Positions 41,527 to 51,720 of a stretch of 64,000 bases of DNA are shown in pieces. The stretch comes from JAICLK01 sp963742655 (GTDB lineage: Bacteria > Patescibacteriota > Saccharimonadia > Saccharimonadales > UBA4665). The stretch's first letter is position 1. Each line of letters starts with the position of its first letter. The stretch lies in the NCBI GenBank assembly GCA_963742655.1, contig CAVUMM010000008.1, forward strand, positions 372,001 through 436,000, given 5' to 3'. The translations under genes were made by a program, and so were the position numbers. A model generated the notes under the pieces. It was given only the letters and a program-made list of their open reading frames with translations. It had not been told where the DNA came from and searched no databases.

Positions 41527-44004
41527 ATGATGCCAGGATCACAAGATTTTCAAGAATTTCTAAATCATTTAACGAACAATGCTTTAGCAAGCCTTAAACA
41601 TGCTGACGCGATCGCCCGCGGAACGGGCAGCGCTTATGTCGGCACCGAGCATCTTTTGCTCGGCGTATTGGCGCAGGACAGCAGCATGGCAGCCAAAATG
41701 TTAGGCAATGCCGGTGTGACACTTGATAAAGCCCGCATGGCGCTCAACCTTACCCCAAAAACTCTCGTTATAAATATGGGCGCCAAGGGTTTGAGTGAAA
41801 CTGCCAAATTAACGCTTAAAATGGCCTATGACACAGCATTGGATTATGCGCAGGAATACTGCGGCACAGAGCATATTCTATACAGCATATTGAGCCAGAA
41901 GAATGCGCGTGCGACCGTATTGCTTCGCGATATGAATGTAGACGTAGATTCGCTGATGAGTGAGATCGAACAACTGATGAGCCGCCAGCAGTTCGAAGAC
42001 GAGGCCGTCGGTGCCGGCACGCAGAAACGCAGTAAGCGTCAGCAAAAAGGTGCAGTCGATGCCTATGGAACTGACATGACCGATATGGCGCGTAACGGCA
42101 AACTCGACCCGGTTGTCGGCCGCGAAAACCAGATACGCCGTGTCATTACGATCCTGAATCGCCGGACCAAGAATAATCCAGTTTTAATCGGCGAACCAGG
42201 TGTCGGCAAAACCGCCATCGTAGAAGGTTTGGCGCAACGCATCGTTAATGAAGACGTGCCGGACAGCCTGCTCGATAAACGAATTGTCATGCTGGATTTG
42301 GCCGGAATGGTCGCCGGTACAAAATATCGAGGCGAATTTGAAGAGCGGCTTAAAAAGGTCATGGCTGAACTCGAAAACGACAAGCGCACGATCATTTTTA
42401 TCGATGAATTACATTTGATTGTCGGCGCAGGATCGGCTGAAGGCTCTATGGATGCCGGAAATATCCTTAAGCCGGCCCTGGCACGCGGAAAAATTCAGCT
42501 GATCGGCGCCACGACTACGGCCGAGTACACGAAATACATAGAGAAAGACGCCGCGCTGGAACGCCGTTTCCAGCCGATTCAAGTACCCGAAGCTACATTA
42601 CCCGAAACGCTATCTATCCTGAAGGGCTTGCGCAAACATTACGAAGCATTCCACGGCGTGACCATCAGCGATGAAGTTTTGGACGACACGGTGAATTTGG
42701 CAAAGCGTTACGTCAATGATCGGTATATGCCGGATAAAGCGATCGATTTATTGGATGAAGCTTCAGCGCATTTGCGCGTTGACAAAGGTAAGACTTCGCC
42801 AGAGGTGCGCAAACTGCAAAAGGAGCAGAAGCTTGTCAACATGCGGATCGAAGAAGCGGTTGATGCTGAAGACTACCAAAAAGCTGCCGAATATAAGACT
42901 CGAGCCAGCCAGATCCTAGAAGAGCTCACGAAGTTGCAGGCGGCCAGCAAACAGACTAAACCATTGACTCTTACGACTGATGATGTGTCACAAGTCGTTT
43001 CACGGATGACCGGTGTTCCGGTTGCGAAAGTTATACGCAGCGAGGCGAAGTATCTGCTTAACCTTGAAAAGTCCCTCGGCAGGCACATCATTGGACAACC
43101 GGAGGCAGTTGAAGCGGTGTCACGTGCTATCAGACGAAACCGTTCCGGTATTGGCAGTGAAAAGCGCCCTATCGGCTCTTTCATATTCCTGGGACCGACC
43201 GGTGTAGGCAAGACGGAGTTGGGTCGCGTACTTGCGAATGAATTCTATGGCTCGGAAGAGGCATTCATCAAAATTGACATGTCTGAGTTTGGCGAGCACC
43301 ATAATGTGGCACGACTTGTCGGCGCTCCGGCCGGTTATGTCGGTTATGATGATGGCGGGCAATTGACTGACAAGATTCGTCGCCATCCGTACAGTTTGGT
43401 GCTTTTCGATGAGATTGAAAAGGCGCATCCGGATACATTCAATATGCTGTTGCAGATTCTTGAGGACGGTCAACTGACAGACGCCAAGGGCCGAAAAATC
43501 GATTTTACCAATACAATCGTGATCATGACCAGTAATATCGGCGCGGAGAAATTGCAGCGCGAAGCAAACCTGGGATTCCATGCGAACCAGGCTAGCGACA
43601 TAAAAGATTTGCAGGTTTTACATGAATCAAATAAAGACAAGGTGCTTGATGAGCTTAAAAAGAGTTTACGCCCGGAATTACTCAACCGTATAGATAAGGT
43701 CATCGTTTTCCGGGCGCTGACCAAAAAGGATATATTCCGAATCATCGATCTGCAGATTGCGGAATTGCAGCGACGTTTGCAGAAACAAGGGTTGGGGATT
43801 CAACTGACGCCGGCGACAAAGCAATACTTGTTAGATCATGGTTACGATCCCAAAAACGGTGTCCGGCCGCTCAGACGTCTCATACAGGACACGATCGAAG
43901 ACCAAATCGCCGTAGAGTTATTGGACGAGAAATATCAAACCGGCGACATAATACAGGTTGGAACACGCGGCGGGGAACTGGCCTATGAGACCATAAGCGA
44001 GTAG
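41527..44004 (+). CDS. clpC: AAA+ unfoldase ClpC
   Basis: ATP-driven unfoldase that feeds proteins into ClpP. Two Clp-N repeats (about 1-145), the first AAA module with GEPGVGKTAIVEGLAQRIV, and a middle region holding the UVR motif (EEAVDAEDYQKAAEYKTRA) that marks ClpC rather than ClpB. The second module has LGPTGVGKTELGRVLANEF. A NLGFHAN segment provides the (L/I/V)GF loop that docks on ClpP. At 825 residues it is full length. It has a long leader of about 125 bases after the CIRCE promoter, with AAAGGTGG as ribosome-binding site. It should be induced by heat with ClpP at 60.6 kb. Confidence 0.95.
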   Translation: MMPGSQDFQEFLNHLTNNALASLKHADAIARGTGSAYVGTEHLLLGVLAQDSSMAAKMLGNAGVTLDKARMALNLTPKTLVINMGAKGLSETAKLTLKMAYDTALDYAQEYCGTEHILYSILSQKNARATVLLRDMNVDVDSLMSEIEQLMSRQQFEDEAVGAGTQKRSKRQQKGAVDAYGTDMTDMARNGKLDPVVGRENQIRRVITILNRRTKNNPVLIGEPGVGKTAIVEGLAQRIVNEDVPDSLLDKRIVMLDLAGMVAGTKYRGEFEERLKKVMAELENDKRTIIFIDELHLIVGAGSAEGSMDAGNILKPALARGKIQLIGATTTAEYTKYIEKDAALERRFQPIQVPEATLPETLSILKGLRKHYEAFHGVTISDEVLDDTVNLAKRYVNDRYMPDKAIDLLDEASAHLRVDKGKTSPEVRKLQKEQKLVNMRIEEAVDAEDYQKAAEYKTRASQILEELTKLQAASKQTKPLTLTTDDVSQVVSRMTGVPVAKVIRSEAKYLLNLEKSLGRHIIGQPEAVEAVSRAIRRNRSGIGSEKRPIGSFIFLGPTGVGKTELGRVLANEFYGSEEAFIKIDMSEFGEHHNVARLVGAPAGYVGYDDGGQLTDKIRRHPYSLVLFDEIEKAHPDTFNMLLQILEDGQLTDAKGRKIDFTNTIVIMTSNIGAEKLQREANLGFHANQASDIKDLQVLHESNKDKVLDELKKSLRPELLNRIDKVIVFRALTKKDIFRIIDLQIAELQRRLQKQGLGIQLTPATKQYLLDHGYDPKNGVRPLRRLIQDTIEDQIAVELLDEKYQTGDIIQVGTRGGELAYETISE

Positions 44005-44029
44005 CTTTCCAGCGACTAAAGTTTGAGGC

Positions 44030-44035
44030 TATACT
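44030..44035 (+). promoter_or_regulatory. -10 box directly before the HExxH protein gene
   Basis: TATACT ends six bases before the ATG at 44042, with no Shine-Dalgarno. Leaderless geometry. Confidence 0.45.
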
Positions 44036-44041
44036 AGCTAT

Positions 44042-45017
44042 ATGCGAAGAATGACGTTGCTGGGCGCGGCGGTAGCGGGTGCGATAATTTTTGTCGCTAT
44101 CGGCGCCATAACCAAGCGTGATGCTATATATGATTGGTGGCGTCTGCATGATTATGCGCCACCGGCCGCAGCCGTTCAGTTTGCAGACGATACGACCATG
44201 ACGGCGAAAGCAAGGACGCTGTTCTACATCAATCATCCGAAGCTTGAGCAGAGTGTAGCGTTTAACGGTGAATGTCCTAATAACAGCGAAAAGGCTATTG
44301 TCCTTGGCTGCTATCATCCGAATCAAAACGGCATTTTCCTCTTCATGGTAAACGATAAAACGCTGAGCGGTGTTGAGCAGGTAACGGCGGCCCACGAAAT
44401 GTTGCACGCGGCGTACAGACCGTCTGAGCCCGGACGATCGCGTACATGTCGATAAATTATTGGAAGATTATTACGAACACGATCTCCACGACCAATCGAT
44501 TCGTGCCGAAATCGCAGCGTACAAAATAAGTGAGCCGAACGATGTAGTTAACGAAATGCACTCTGTTTTCGGCACAGAAATAATCAAGTTGCCGGCACCG
44601 CTAGAACAATATTACAGGCAATATTTCAAAGATAGGTCAAATATCGGCCGTTACGCTGCTTCATACCGGTCGGCTTTTACGTCGCGGGAAACCAAAGTCA
44701 ACCAATATGACCGTCAATTATCTTCGTTAAAATCCAGTATTACGTCCGACGAAAACGCGCTGTCTAATAAACTGAAAATAATTAACAGCGAAAAAAGCCA
44801 ACTTGACGGGCTTAGATCGACAGGTAATAATGCAGCCTACAATATTGAGGTACCGATATATAATTCAACAGTCGAAAATTATAACACGCTTATCGACCAG
44901 CTTCGGGGCATGATCGCTTCATATAACGCGACAGTAAATAAGCGTAACGAACTGGCACTTGAAGAGAATCACTTGGCCCAGGAGCTCAATAGTAACTCTA
45001 CGCTGATTAATCAATAG
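44042..45017 (+). pseudogene. Membrane-anchored HExxH protein gene, interrupted by a frameshift
   Basis: One gene read in two frames. The first part (44042 to about 44416) has an N-terminal transmembrane helix (residues 4-24) and a zinc-protease-like HEMLH motif (H118-H122) in TAAHEMLHAAY. Immediately after the Tyr, one extra base (A at about 44417) shifts the frame into a stop at 44455. In the +1 frame the protein continues as DRLSPDDRVHVDKLLEDYYE and then a long coiled coil (to 45017). Restored, it would be about 325 residues: membrane anchor, metallo-domain, coiled coil. A sequencing error, a true mutation or programmed shifting are all possible. rpoB in the same assembly shows similar single-base errors. 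Confidence 0.75.
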
Positions 45018-45039
45018 GCTTATAAACGGAAAGGATTGC

Positions 45040-46389
45040 ATGGCAAAAAAGCCGAAATTAAGATATGTATGCACGAACTGCGGTGCCGTCTCTTCGGCCT
45101 GGGCAGGGCGATGCCCGCAGTGCGGCGAGTGGAATACGATCCAAGAGGAAGTTGATCTCGTAGAAACGGCCGGAAAAGGATCGAGCGGCAAGTTATTGCA
45201 AACCGAATCAGTCGGTACGCTGATTGCGCACGACCAGCGACGCATATCAACAGGTATGGATGAAGTTGATGCGGTATTCGGCGGTGGCATCGTGGCCGGT
45301 AGCGTAAACTTGTTGGCCGGGCAGCCTGGCATTGGTAAAAGCACGCTTTTATTACAATTAGCATACGCTGTCGCCGCACAGTATCCGGTTCTTTATATAA
45401 GTGCAGAGGAATCCGGGCATCAAGTGGGCTTGCGGGCCAAACGACTCGGTACGGTGCGTCCAGAGCTGCAATTTGCCAGTACGACATCGGCCGACGATAT
45501 CGCGGCAACGATCGCCGGAGGTTCATATAAAGTCGTGGTCGTAGATTCAATCCAGAGCGTCACGCTAAGCGATATTGCCTCGGCTGCCGGTTCAGTGTCG
45601 CAAATTACCAATTCCACGCATGTTCTTACCGGCGTCGCCAAAAGAACTTCAACGGCGATTGTCCTGGTCGGTCATGTCACTAAGGAAGGCATGATTGCCG
45701 GGCCGAAGGTGCTAGAGCACGCAGTGGATGTCGTGTTGCAGCTTGAAGGTGACCGGTACGGTGGATTTAAAGTGCTGCGGGCTATTAAAAACCGATTCGG
45801 GTCCACATCAGAAGCGGGCATATTTGAAATGGTCGACGATGGCCTGAAAACGGTCGACAATCCTTCGGCTGCTTTACTGGCTGAACGTCAGGTGACAGAT
45901 GGCTCGGTAGTCCTGGCGACGCTTGAGGGAACTCGGCCCTTGCTCGTTGAGGTGCAAGCGTTAGTAAATAAGACGAATTACGGATATCCAAAACGAGCTG
46001 CCAGCGGTATAGATTTGAACAGGGTCAACCTGCTAATCGCGATGCTCGAGCGACGGACAAAACTGAATCTCGCCGACCAGGACATCTACATTAATATCGT
46101 CGGCGGAATGCGCATTACGGAACCGGCAGCGGATCTGGCGGTCTGTATGGCGATCGGTTCCGCCGCAAAAGGTTTGCAGCTGAAGCAAAACGCGGTCGTG
46201 TTCGGCGAAGTTGGTTTGAGCGGCGAAGTTCGCCATGTTCCATTCGCTGACAAACGTATTAACGAAGCGAAAAAACTTGGATTTGATGCGGCGATCGCAC
46301 CGGTGCAGAAAAACGGCAGAAAAACGGGGTTCTTAAATGGCGTACCTGATGTCCGTTCTGCACTCAACCAATTCCTGGAAAAGGATTAG
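45040..46389 (+). CDS. radA: DNA repair protein RadA
   Basis: RecA-related ATPase that drives branch migration in recombination repair. N-terminal zinc finger C11-C14...C25-C28 (YVCTNCGAVSSAWAGRCPQC). The ATPase core has GQPGIGKSTLLLQL and the RadA-specific KNRFG motif (AIKNRFGST). The C-terminal Lon protease-like domain is present (GLSGEVRHV) without protease function. At 449 residues it is full length. Good Shine-Dalgarno GGAAAGGA. It converges with the PBP gene. Confidence 0.95.
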   Translation: MAKKPKLRYVCTNCGAVSSAWAGRCPQCGEWNTIQEEVDLVETAGKGSSGKLLQTESVGTLIAHDQRRISTGMDEVDAVFGGGIVAGSVNLLAGQPGIGKSTLLLQLAYAVAAQYPVLYISAEESGHQVGLRAKRLGTVRPELQFASTTSADDIAATIAGGSYKVVVVDSIQSVTLSDIASAAGSVSQITNSTHVLTGVAKRTSTAIVLVGHVTKEGMIAGPKVLEHAVDVVLQLEGDRYGGFKVLRAIKNRFGSTSEAGIFEMVDDGLKTVDNPSAALLAERQVTDGSVVLATLEGTRPLLVEVQALVNKTNYGYPKRAASGIDLNRVNLLIAMLERRTKLNLADQDIYINIVGGMRITEPAADLAVCMAIGSAAKGLQLKQNAVVFGEVGLSGEVRHVPFADKRINEAKKLGFDAAIAPVQKNGRKTGFLNGVPDVRSALNQFLEKD

Positions 46390-46400
46390 TTACACTTACA

Positions 46401-49352
46401 TCAAGGCCCGTTACCGCCTTGGCCGAACCCGCCCGGGTTATTATCGTTATTTCCGCCGTTGTTCCCATTGTTATTGTTAGACGAACTGTGGATTGTAGCA
46501 CTATTGCTGTTCACCTGGTAAAGCACGCTGTCGGTAACGGAAGCACTTATGCTGGCATTCTTTGCAGAAGGTTTATACGTGTAACTGAATGTTTGCGGGC
46601 TGCTGGCATCGCTCGAAGTAAATGTCTTGACGTTGTTTCCGCTCACAATTATGCTGACACTCAATGGAAATTTGCTACTGGCGAGCGGATGCGTACCTTG
46701 CGTGACAGTGACCGTTACCGTACAGCCGCTTTGTTTGTCACAGATTGCCGAATCGCCACCGCCGTTGTTCGTGACTGTCAACGTCGCCGTTGGTTTTGCG
46801 TCGCTACAATTATGAACATCGTCTGACGCCGAAGTATTATAACTGCCGCCGCTGCTGCCACCTGTCACCCATTTATCGATAGAGAAGCTGCTGGCGTTAC
46901 TGTTTGTAAGGTACTGTTTGGCATCACCTGGCGTACAGCTGGTTGCAAGTTTGCCGGAGACTTTATCAATCACCGCGTTTGTATTGCCCGTATTTGGCGG
47001 CTGGTACCACGACGGGAAGAGGTCGGTGGAAGGACTTGGTTCTTGCGATCCGATGCCGACGTGGTTATATACCACGAAAGCCGGCTCAGTCTTAATGTCA
47101 GACGGTTGTTTCCAGTTGACCGGACTCATGTGTGAACTGTCCAGCGCATATTGTATGAGTCCACGGGTCAGCGGCTCCGTCATATACTCCATCCCTCCGG
47201 CGGTCATCGCTACGTTGCGGGTATGATATCCGACCCAGCTGGCAACCGCATATTGGGTTGACCAAGCCGTCATAAGCCCATCGAAATTATCATTGGTCGT
47301 GCCGGTTTTAATTGCGATATTCCAACCGTTATAGCGGTGGAATTTGTAGCCGCCGTATCCCAGCGGCGTACATGTATAAGTCGTGCAACTTCCCGGCAGG
47401 TAACTGGCGCGGGGGTCGCTCGCCATATTATCGACGATATAGGCTGCGTCTTGTTTTATTACTTGCGTACCTTTTGGCTGAGTCCACTGATCGATTGTTT
47501 TGCCGGAAGCATCTTGAATTTTAAGAATGTATGTCTGCGGTATCTCTTTGCCCAAGCGTGCAAGTGTAGCTAAACCGTTGATATGCTGGTCGAGATGCAG
47601 ATACGCGCCATCACCGATCGCCGAGGAGCCATAGCACTGTGATTCCTGGCTTTTTGTTGCCGTTTCTACATTAACACCTGGCTGATAGCATTTGTACGCA
47701 TCGCTGTTGCCCATCATGGCGTCAGCCGTACTTATGACTTTGTCAGTGCCGACTGTAAGCATCGCTTTTACGGCGGGGATGTTTCTGGATCCGCCCAGTG
47801 CGTATCGCAACGTTACCGGTCCGGGTTGACGGAAATCGTAGTCCATCAAACAGTTACCGCCGTCTTTCGGCAATGTGCGGTTGGTACAGGGATACCCGGG
47901 CAATGGACTTTCAGAATCATATAAAACCGACCCGGCACCGACATTTTTCGACTCGTTGATCAAAGTAGTATAGTCATACGGTTTGACGCTGGAACCAGGT
48001 GATATATTGATTTGAGCGTAATTGATCTGGCCATGATCCGGATCATCGAAATTGATACCGCCGACCAGTGCGACCATTTGGCCGGTGTTGACATTTTCGG
48101 CTGCCAGCGCCTCTTCGTCGCCGCCATATGACTCGACGTTAGGCAAGTTTTGCTGCACCAAATGCTCCGCTTCGTGCTGAACGTTGAGATCGATCGATGT
48201 CGTCACGCGCCAGCCACCACGATTAACCGTCTCCGGCCCGTATTTATTCTGCAACTCCTGTTTTGCGGCAAGCACGAAATACGGCGCCTGGATGTTCTGG
48301 TACTTAGACTGTAGTTTATGGACTTGCGCCAGCACATCAACTTTTTTAGCCGCGTTTGCCTCAGCTTGGCTGATCATACCTTGCTGAACCATTTGATCGA
48401 GTATGTAGTCCTGCCGTCCTATCAAAGCGCCCTGGTCGAAATAGTCTGCCGTGATTGAAGAGTTGAATTTAGGGTCGCTGTACGGAGAATAATATGGTGG
48501 GTCACGCGGAATCGCGGCCAACATGGTAGCCTGTGCGAGCGTAAGTTTTGACGCTGTGGTATGGAAGTAATCCTCGGCAGCGGCTTCGACGCCGTATTCA
48601 ATCCCGCCATACGGCGCCACGTTTAGATAACCCGTTAATATTTCGTCCTTTGAATATTCGCGCTCAAGCTCGACAGCCAGGATTATTTCTTTGAATTTGC
48701 GGGTAATCGTGTGCTGGTTCGTCCAGTTTTCGTTCAGCTTGACCAGCTGCTGGGTGATTGTCGAACCGCCCTGCAATCCTTGATCCTTTTGGAAAAGATC
48801 ATGGAATCCGGCGCGAGCGATACCCTTAACATTAAAGGCGCCCTCGTGATAAAAACTCTTATCCTCGATAGCGATCGTAGCATCCTTCATGTATTTCGAA
48901 ATGTCATTGGTCGGCACGGGGATGCGCTTTTCTGCAGAATAATCCTGGAAAAGCAAAACTTTACCGGTCCGGTCATAATAATTGATACTGCCGCCCAAGT
49001 TGTTGCCTGATACATCCGTGATATTAGGCAGGTCCTTACGGAAGTAGGCGAACATGCCTACCATCAAAATAAAACAGGCGATGATACCGATGCCCAGTAT
49101 TTTGAGCGCCATGATACCGCCTTCACGGCTGAACCAATACTGTGCCACGCGCTTGGGTTGCATCCGGTAGGCAAGTCGCTTCCAGCGGTTTTTTGGCAGC
49201 GTACTTAAATAAGTCGCACGCTGACGGGCCCGCATATCTTTGCGGGCACGAATGCGATCCGAGAAACTTCTGTTTACTTTTATACTGTTGCCGCTTTTAG
49301 TCGTGAACGTACTACTACCTGGTCGGCGCCGCGGGCTTCGCGATGTGCTCAT
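46401..49352 (-). CDS. Class A penicillin-binding protein (PBP1A type)
   Basis: Bifunctional peptidoglycan synthase of 983 residues. A basic cytoplasmic N-terminus (about 1-80) precedes one transmembrane helix (about 80-105). The glycosyltransferase domain has EDKSFYHEGAFNVKGIARAG and GGSTITQQLVKLN. The transpeptidase domain has SPGSSVKP (active Ser with the SxxK Lys) and IKTGTTNDNFDG (KTG motif). Then comes a Thr/Ser-rich Ig-like region and a low-complexity Asn/Gly tail. A -10 TATAAT on this strand lies at 49402-49397. It indicates that the organism makes its own peptidoglycan cross-links. The repetitive tail is unusual for PBP1A. Confidence 0.93.
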   Translation of the reverse strand: MSTSRSPRRRPGSSTFTTKSGNSIKVNRSFSDRIRARKDMRARQRATYLSTLPKNRWKRLAYRMQPKRVAQYWFSREGGIMALKILGIGIIACFILMVGMFAYFRKDLPNITDVSGNNLGGSINYYDRTGKVLLFQDYSAEKRIPVPTNDISKYMKDATIAIEDKSFYHEGAFNVKGIARAGFHDLFQKDQGLQGGSTITQQLVKLNENWTNQHTITRKFKEIILAVELEREYSKDEILTGYLNVAPYGGIEYGVEAAAEDYFHTTASKLTLAQATMLAAIPRDPPYYSPYSDPKFNSSITADYFDQGALIGRQDYILDQMVQQGMISQAEANAAKKVDVLAQVHKLQSKYQNIQAPYFVLAAKQELQNKYGPETVNRGGWRVTTSIDLNVQHEAEHLVQQNLPNVESYGGDEEALAAENVNTGQMVALVGGINFDDPDHGQINYAQINISPGSSVKPYDYTTLINESKNVGAGSVLYDSESPLPGYPCTNRTLPKDGGNCLMDYDFRQPGPVTLRYALGGSRNIPAVKAMLTVGTDKVISTADAMMGNSDAYKCYQPGVNVETATKSQESQCYGSSAIGDGAYLHLDQHINGLATLARLGKEIPQTYILKIQDASGKTIDQWTQPKGTQVIKQDAAYIVDNMASDPRASYLPGSCTTYTCTPLGYGGYKFHRYNGWNIAIKTGTTNDNFDGLMTAWSTQYAVASWVGYHTRNVAMTAGGMEYMTEPLTRGLIQYALDSSHMSPVNWKQPSDIKTEPAFVVYNHVGIGSQEPSPSTDLFPSWYQPPNTGNTNAVIDKVSGKLATSCTPGDAKQYLTNSNASSFSIDKWVTGGSSGGSYNTSASDDVHNCSDAKPTATLTVTNNGGGDSAICDKQSGCTVTVTVTQGTHPLASSKFPLSVSIIVSGNNVKTFTSSDASSPQTFSYTYKPSAKNASISASVTDSVLYQVNSNSATIHSSSNNNNGNNGGNNDNNPGGFGQGGNGP

Positions 49353-49593
49353 TGTTTTGTATAGTACCCCTTAAAACTTTCTAAGCTATCGGACTAATTA
49401 TAGCAAACATATCAACATAAGCGTCTACTACTTTTTAGAAAATGTCAGGACAATCCACAGCTATGCTTTTAATCAGGAACTAAGGTATAATCAAGCCAGA
49501 ATTATGCAACTAATCAATCCTATCACCCGGCAATATTTGTATAACGGTTAAATTACTCGCTATACATTTTTGATATAAGGAGCTTTGCTTACA

Positions 49594-50811
49594 ATGACAC
49601 TATCCGAAGAGTTACAGTGGCGCGGGATGGTAAAAGATAAGACTTTCGAGGATTTAACATGGCTAAATACACCACGAAAATTCTACCTCGGGTCCGATTG
49701 TTCATCAGATAGTTTGACGATTGGTAACCTGGCAATTTACATGCTCGCACGCACTCTCGCGAAGCATGGCTGGCAAGTGGTGCTACTTGTCGGTGGTGCC
49801 ACCAGTTTGATAGGTGATCCGGGCGGGAAGGGCGAAGAGCGCGTGCTGAAATCCAAAGATGAAATCGATCGCAATGTTGCAGGTATCAATGCTCAAGTAG
49901 AACTGTTATTCGCGGGTGAGCCCTTCGAGCTCGTCAATAATTATGACTGGTTTAAGGATATCGGATATCTCGAATTCCTGCGTGATGTCGGTAAGCACTA
50001 CAGCATGACAGAACTTGTGCAACGCGACTTCATAGCGACGCGCATGGGCGAAGGCGGCTGCGGCATCAGCTACGCTGAATTCAGCTACAACCTCATTCAG
50101 GGGTACGATTATTGGTGGCTTTTCAAGAATAAAAACGTCGAATTGCAAATCGGCGGTGCTGATCAATGGGGTAATATGCTTTCTGGCGCACCGCTTATTC
50201 GCAAGAAAGAAGGTAAAGAAGTACACGCACTGAGCATGCCGCTCATTATTAACAAAGCCACCGGCAAGAAGTTCGGCAAAAGCGAGGAAGGTGCCATCTG
50301 GTTAGATTCCGCCAAAACGAGCCCGTCGCAATTTTACCAGTTCTGGATTAATATTGACGACGCCGGCGTGGAAGAATATTTGAAGGTTTATACGGAGCTC
50401 GATAAGCCGACGGTCGACGAAATAATGGCCAGACACCGGGAAAACCCAAAAGACCGTGTGGCGCAGAAACGACTCGCCGAAGAAGTCACCAAATTAGTAC
50501 ATGGCGAAACTTCACTGCAGGAGGCGCAAGCTGACGCCGAGGCATTGAAGAGTTCGTTAAGCGAAGCAGTCAAAGTTGCGGAGTTATTCGAAGTATTGAG
50601 TGGCGACAGTATAATTGACACGCTGGTGGCGACTAGCCTGGCAGCATCAAAGTCAGAAGCTCGACGCTTGTTGGCCAGCAATGCGATCTACATAGACGGG
50701 CAGCAGATTAGCCACGAACAATTCGAACCAGGTGATTTTCAAAATGGTGTTCTCAGGTTACGAAAAGGCAAAAAACTCAAAGACTCTGTACTGGTCAAGC
50801 TTAAGAATTAA
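49594..50811 (+). CDS. tyrS: Tyrosyl-tRNA synthetase
   Basis: Attaches tyrosine to tRNA(Tyr). Class I motifs are SLTIGNLAIYM (HIGH variant, residues 40-50) and KKFGKSEEGAIWL (KMSKS-type KFGKS). Substrate-binding GGADQWGNM is typical of TyrRS. The C-terminal S4 RNA-binding domain (SKSEARRLLASNAIYIDGQQ) is present. Of possible starts, the ATG at 49594 is preferred because AAGGAG (49577-49582) lies 11 bases before it. A TTG at 49585 would be too close. No T-box is seen in the 240 bases upstream. Confidence 0.95.
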   Translation: MTLSEELQWRGMVKDKTFEDLTWLNTPRKFYLGSDCSSDSLTIGNLAIYMLARTLAKHGWQVVLLVGGATSLIGDPGGKGEERVLKSKDEIDRNVAGINAQVELLFAGEPFELVNNYDWFKDIGYLEFLRDVGKHYSMTELVQRDFIATRMGEGGCGISYAEFSYNLIQGYDYWWLFKNKNVELQIGGADQWGNMLSGAPLIRKKEGKEVHALSMPLIINKATGKKFGKSEEGAIWLDSAKTSPSQFYQFWINIDDAGVEEYLKVYTELDKPTVDEIMARHRENPKDRVAQKRLAEEVTKLVHGETSLQEAQADAEALKSSLSEAVKVAELFEVLSGDSIIDTLVATSLAASKSEARRLLASNAIYIDGQQISHEQFEPGDFQNGVLRLRKGKKLKDSVLVKLKN

Positions 50812-50813
50812 TC

Positions 50814-50822
50814 TGGTATACT
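50814..50822 (+). promoter_or_regulatory. Extended -10 directly before the methyltransferase gene
   Basis: TGG-TATACT ends six bases before the ATG at 50829 and overlaps nothing but the short gap after tyrS. Leaderless geometry. Confidence 0.5.
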
Positions 50823-50828
50823 ATCGTA

Positions 50829-51668
50829 ATGTCAAAATCTCAATCCAAAAAAACTACAAACAAATCTAAGAGTTCGGCAAAGAAAAATACCGGTCCAACC
50901 ACAGCCAAGCATGATGTCAGGAAGGCCGATCAATACAACGACCCGAAGCATAACTACCTGCACTATTGGGAAGGCCGCGAGTACGAGGACGCGTCCGAAC
51001 GTATGGCGATAAAACGCCTGTTGAAAGGCAAACATTTCCGTCACGCGGTCGATGTGGGCGGCGGCTACGGCAGGCTCTGTATTTTCCTGGAGAAATACGC
51101 GGATAAAGTGACGCTTGCCGAGCCAAGCAAGCAACAGCTCGAAATCGCCAGGGATTTCTTGAAGGATCATCCGGAAATCGACCGCAAATTATTGCAGGCG
51201 GCCAACTTGAAATTTCCGGACGGTTCGATCGACCTGGTAACGGTAGTGCGTATCCTTCACCACATTCCGGATCCGTCCCCTGAATTTAACGAAATCGCCA
51301 GGGTTTTAAGCGATGATGGCTATTTCTTAATGGAATTTGCCAACTATACTCATTTTCGAAATCGCGTCAAATACGCGCTAAAGGGCAAAAAACTGCCCGT
51401 CAAGCCGGTCGACATACGATCGCTTGAAAATCGAAACGAAAATGAACTGCCTTTCGTTAATCACAATCCCAAAACCGTTATCAAGCAACTGGCTCATGCC
51501 GGCCTGCGGGTCGAGAAAGTGTTGTCCGTGTCTAATTTAAGAAGTCCGGGGCTAAAGAAGGTCTTACCTAAAAGCGCGATGTTAAGTATCGAAAGATTTA
51601 TGCAAAAGCCGCTTGCCGGCACATATTTCGGCCCGAGCACTTTCTTCTTGATTCGCAAAGCCAAGTAG
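50829..51668 (+). CDS. SAM-dependent methyltransferase
   Basis: A 279-residue class I methyltransferase. After a Lys/Ser-rich, probably disordered N-terminus (KSQSKKTTNKSKSSAKKN), motif I is AVDVGGGYGRLCIFLE, the adenine-binding acidic residue is in VTLAEPSK, and motif IV/V is IDLVTVVRILHHIPDPSPEF, as in the UbiE/Methyltransf_11 group. The target (small molecule, lipid or protein) cannot be assigned. The C-terminal half is basic. It is separately promoted between tyrS and recG. Confidence 0.85.
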   Translation: MSKSQSKKTTNKSKSSAKKNTGPTTAKHDVRKADQYNDPKHNYLHYWEGREYEDASERMAIKRLLKGKHFRHAVDVGGGYGRLCIFLEKYADKVTLAEPSKQQLEIARDFLKDHPEIDRKLLQAANLKFPDGSIDLVTVVRILHHIPDPSPEFNEIARVLSDDGYFLMEFANYTHFRNRVKYALKGKKLPVKPVDIRSLENRNENELPFVNHNPKTVIKQLAHAGLRVEKVLSVSNLRSPGLKKVLPKSAMLSIERFMQKPLAGTYFGPSTFFLIRKAK

Positions 51669-51705
51669 CGCGCCGGCCTTAAGCTGATTATTGCCAAACT
51701 CACGC

Positions 51706-51711
51706 TATACT
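51706..51711 (+). promoter_or_regulatory. -10 box directly before recG
   Basis: TATACT ends nine bases before the recG ATG at 51721, with no Shine-Dalgarno. A GTG directly upstream is an alternative start. Confidence 0.4.
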
Positions 51712-51720
51712 ACTTAAGTG

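Noticed and set aside
46401..46560. A repeat array in the Asn/Gly-coding end of the PBP gene
   Set aside because: The repetition comes from low-complexity Asn/Gly codons inside the open frame and has no spacer-repeat structure.
49353..49593. A T-box or other tRNA-sensing leader upstream of tyrS
   Set aside because: No T-box sequence, antiterminator or terminator hairpin could be found in the 240 bases before the gene.
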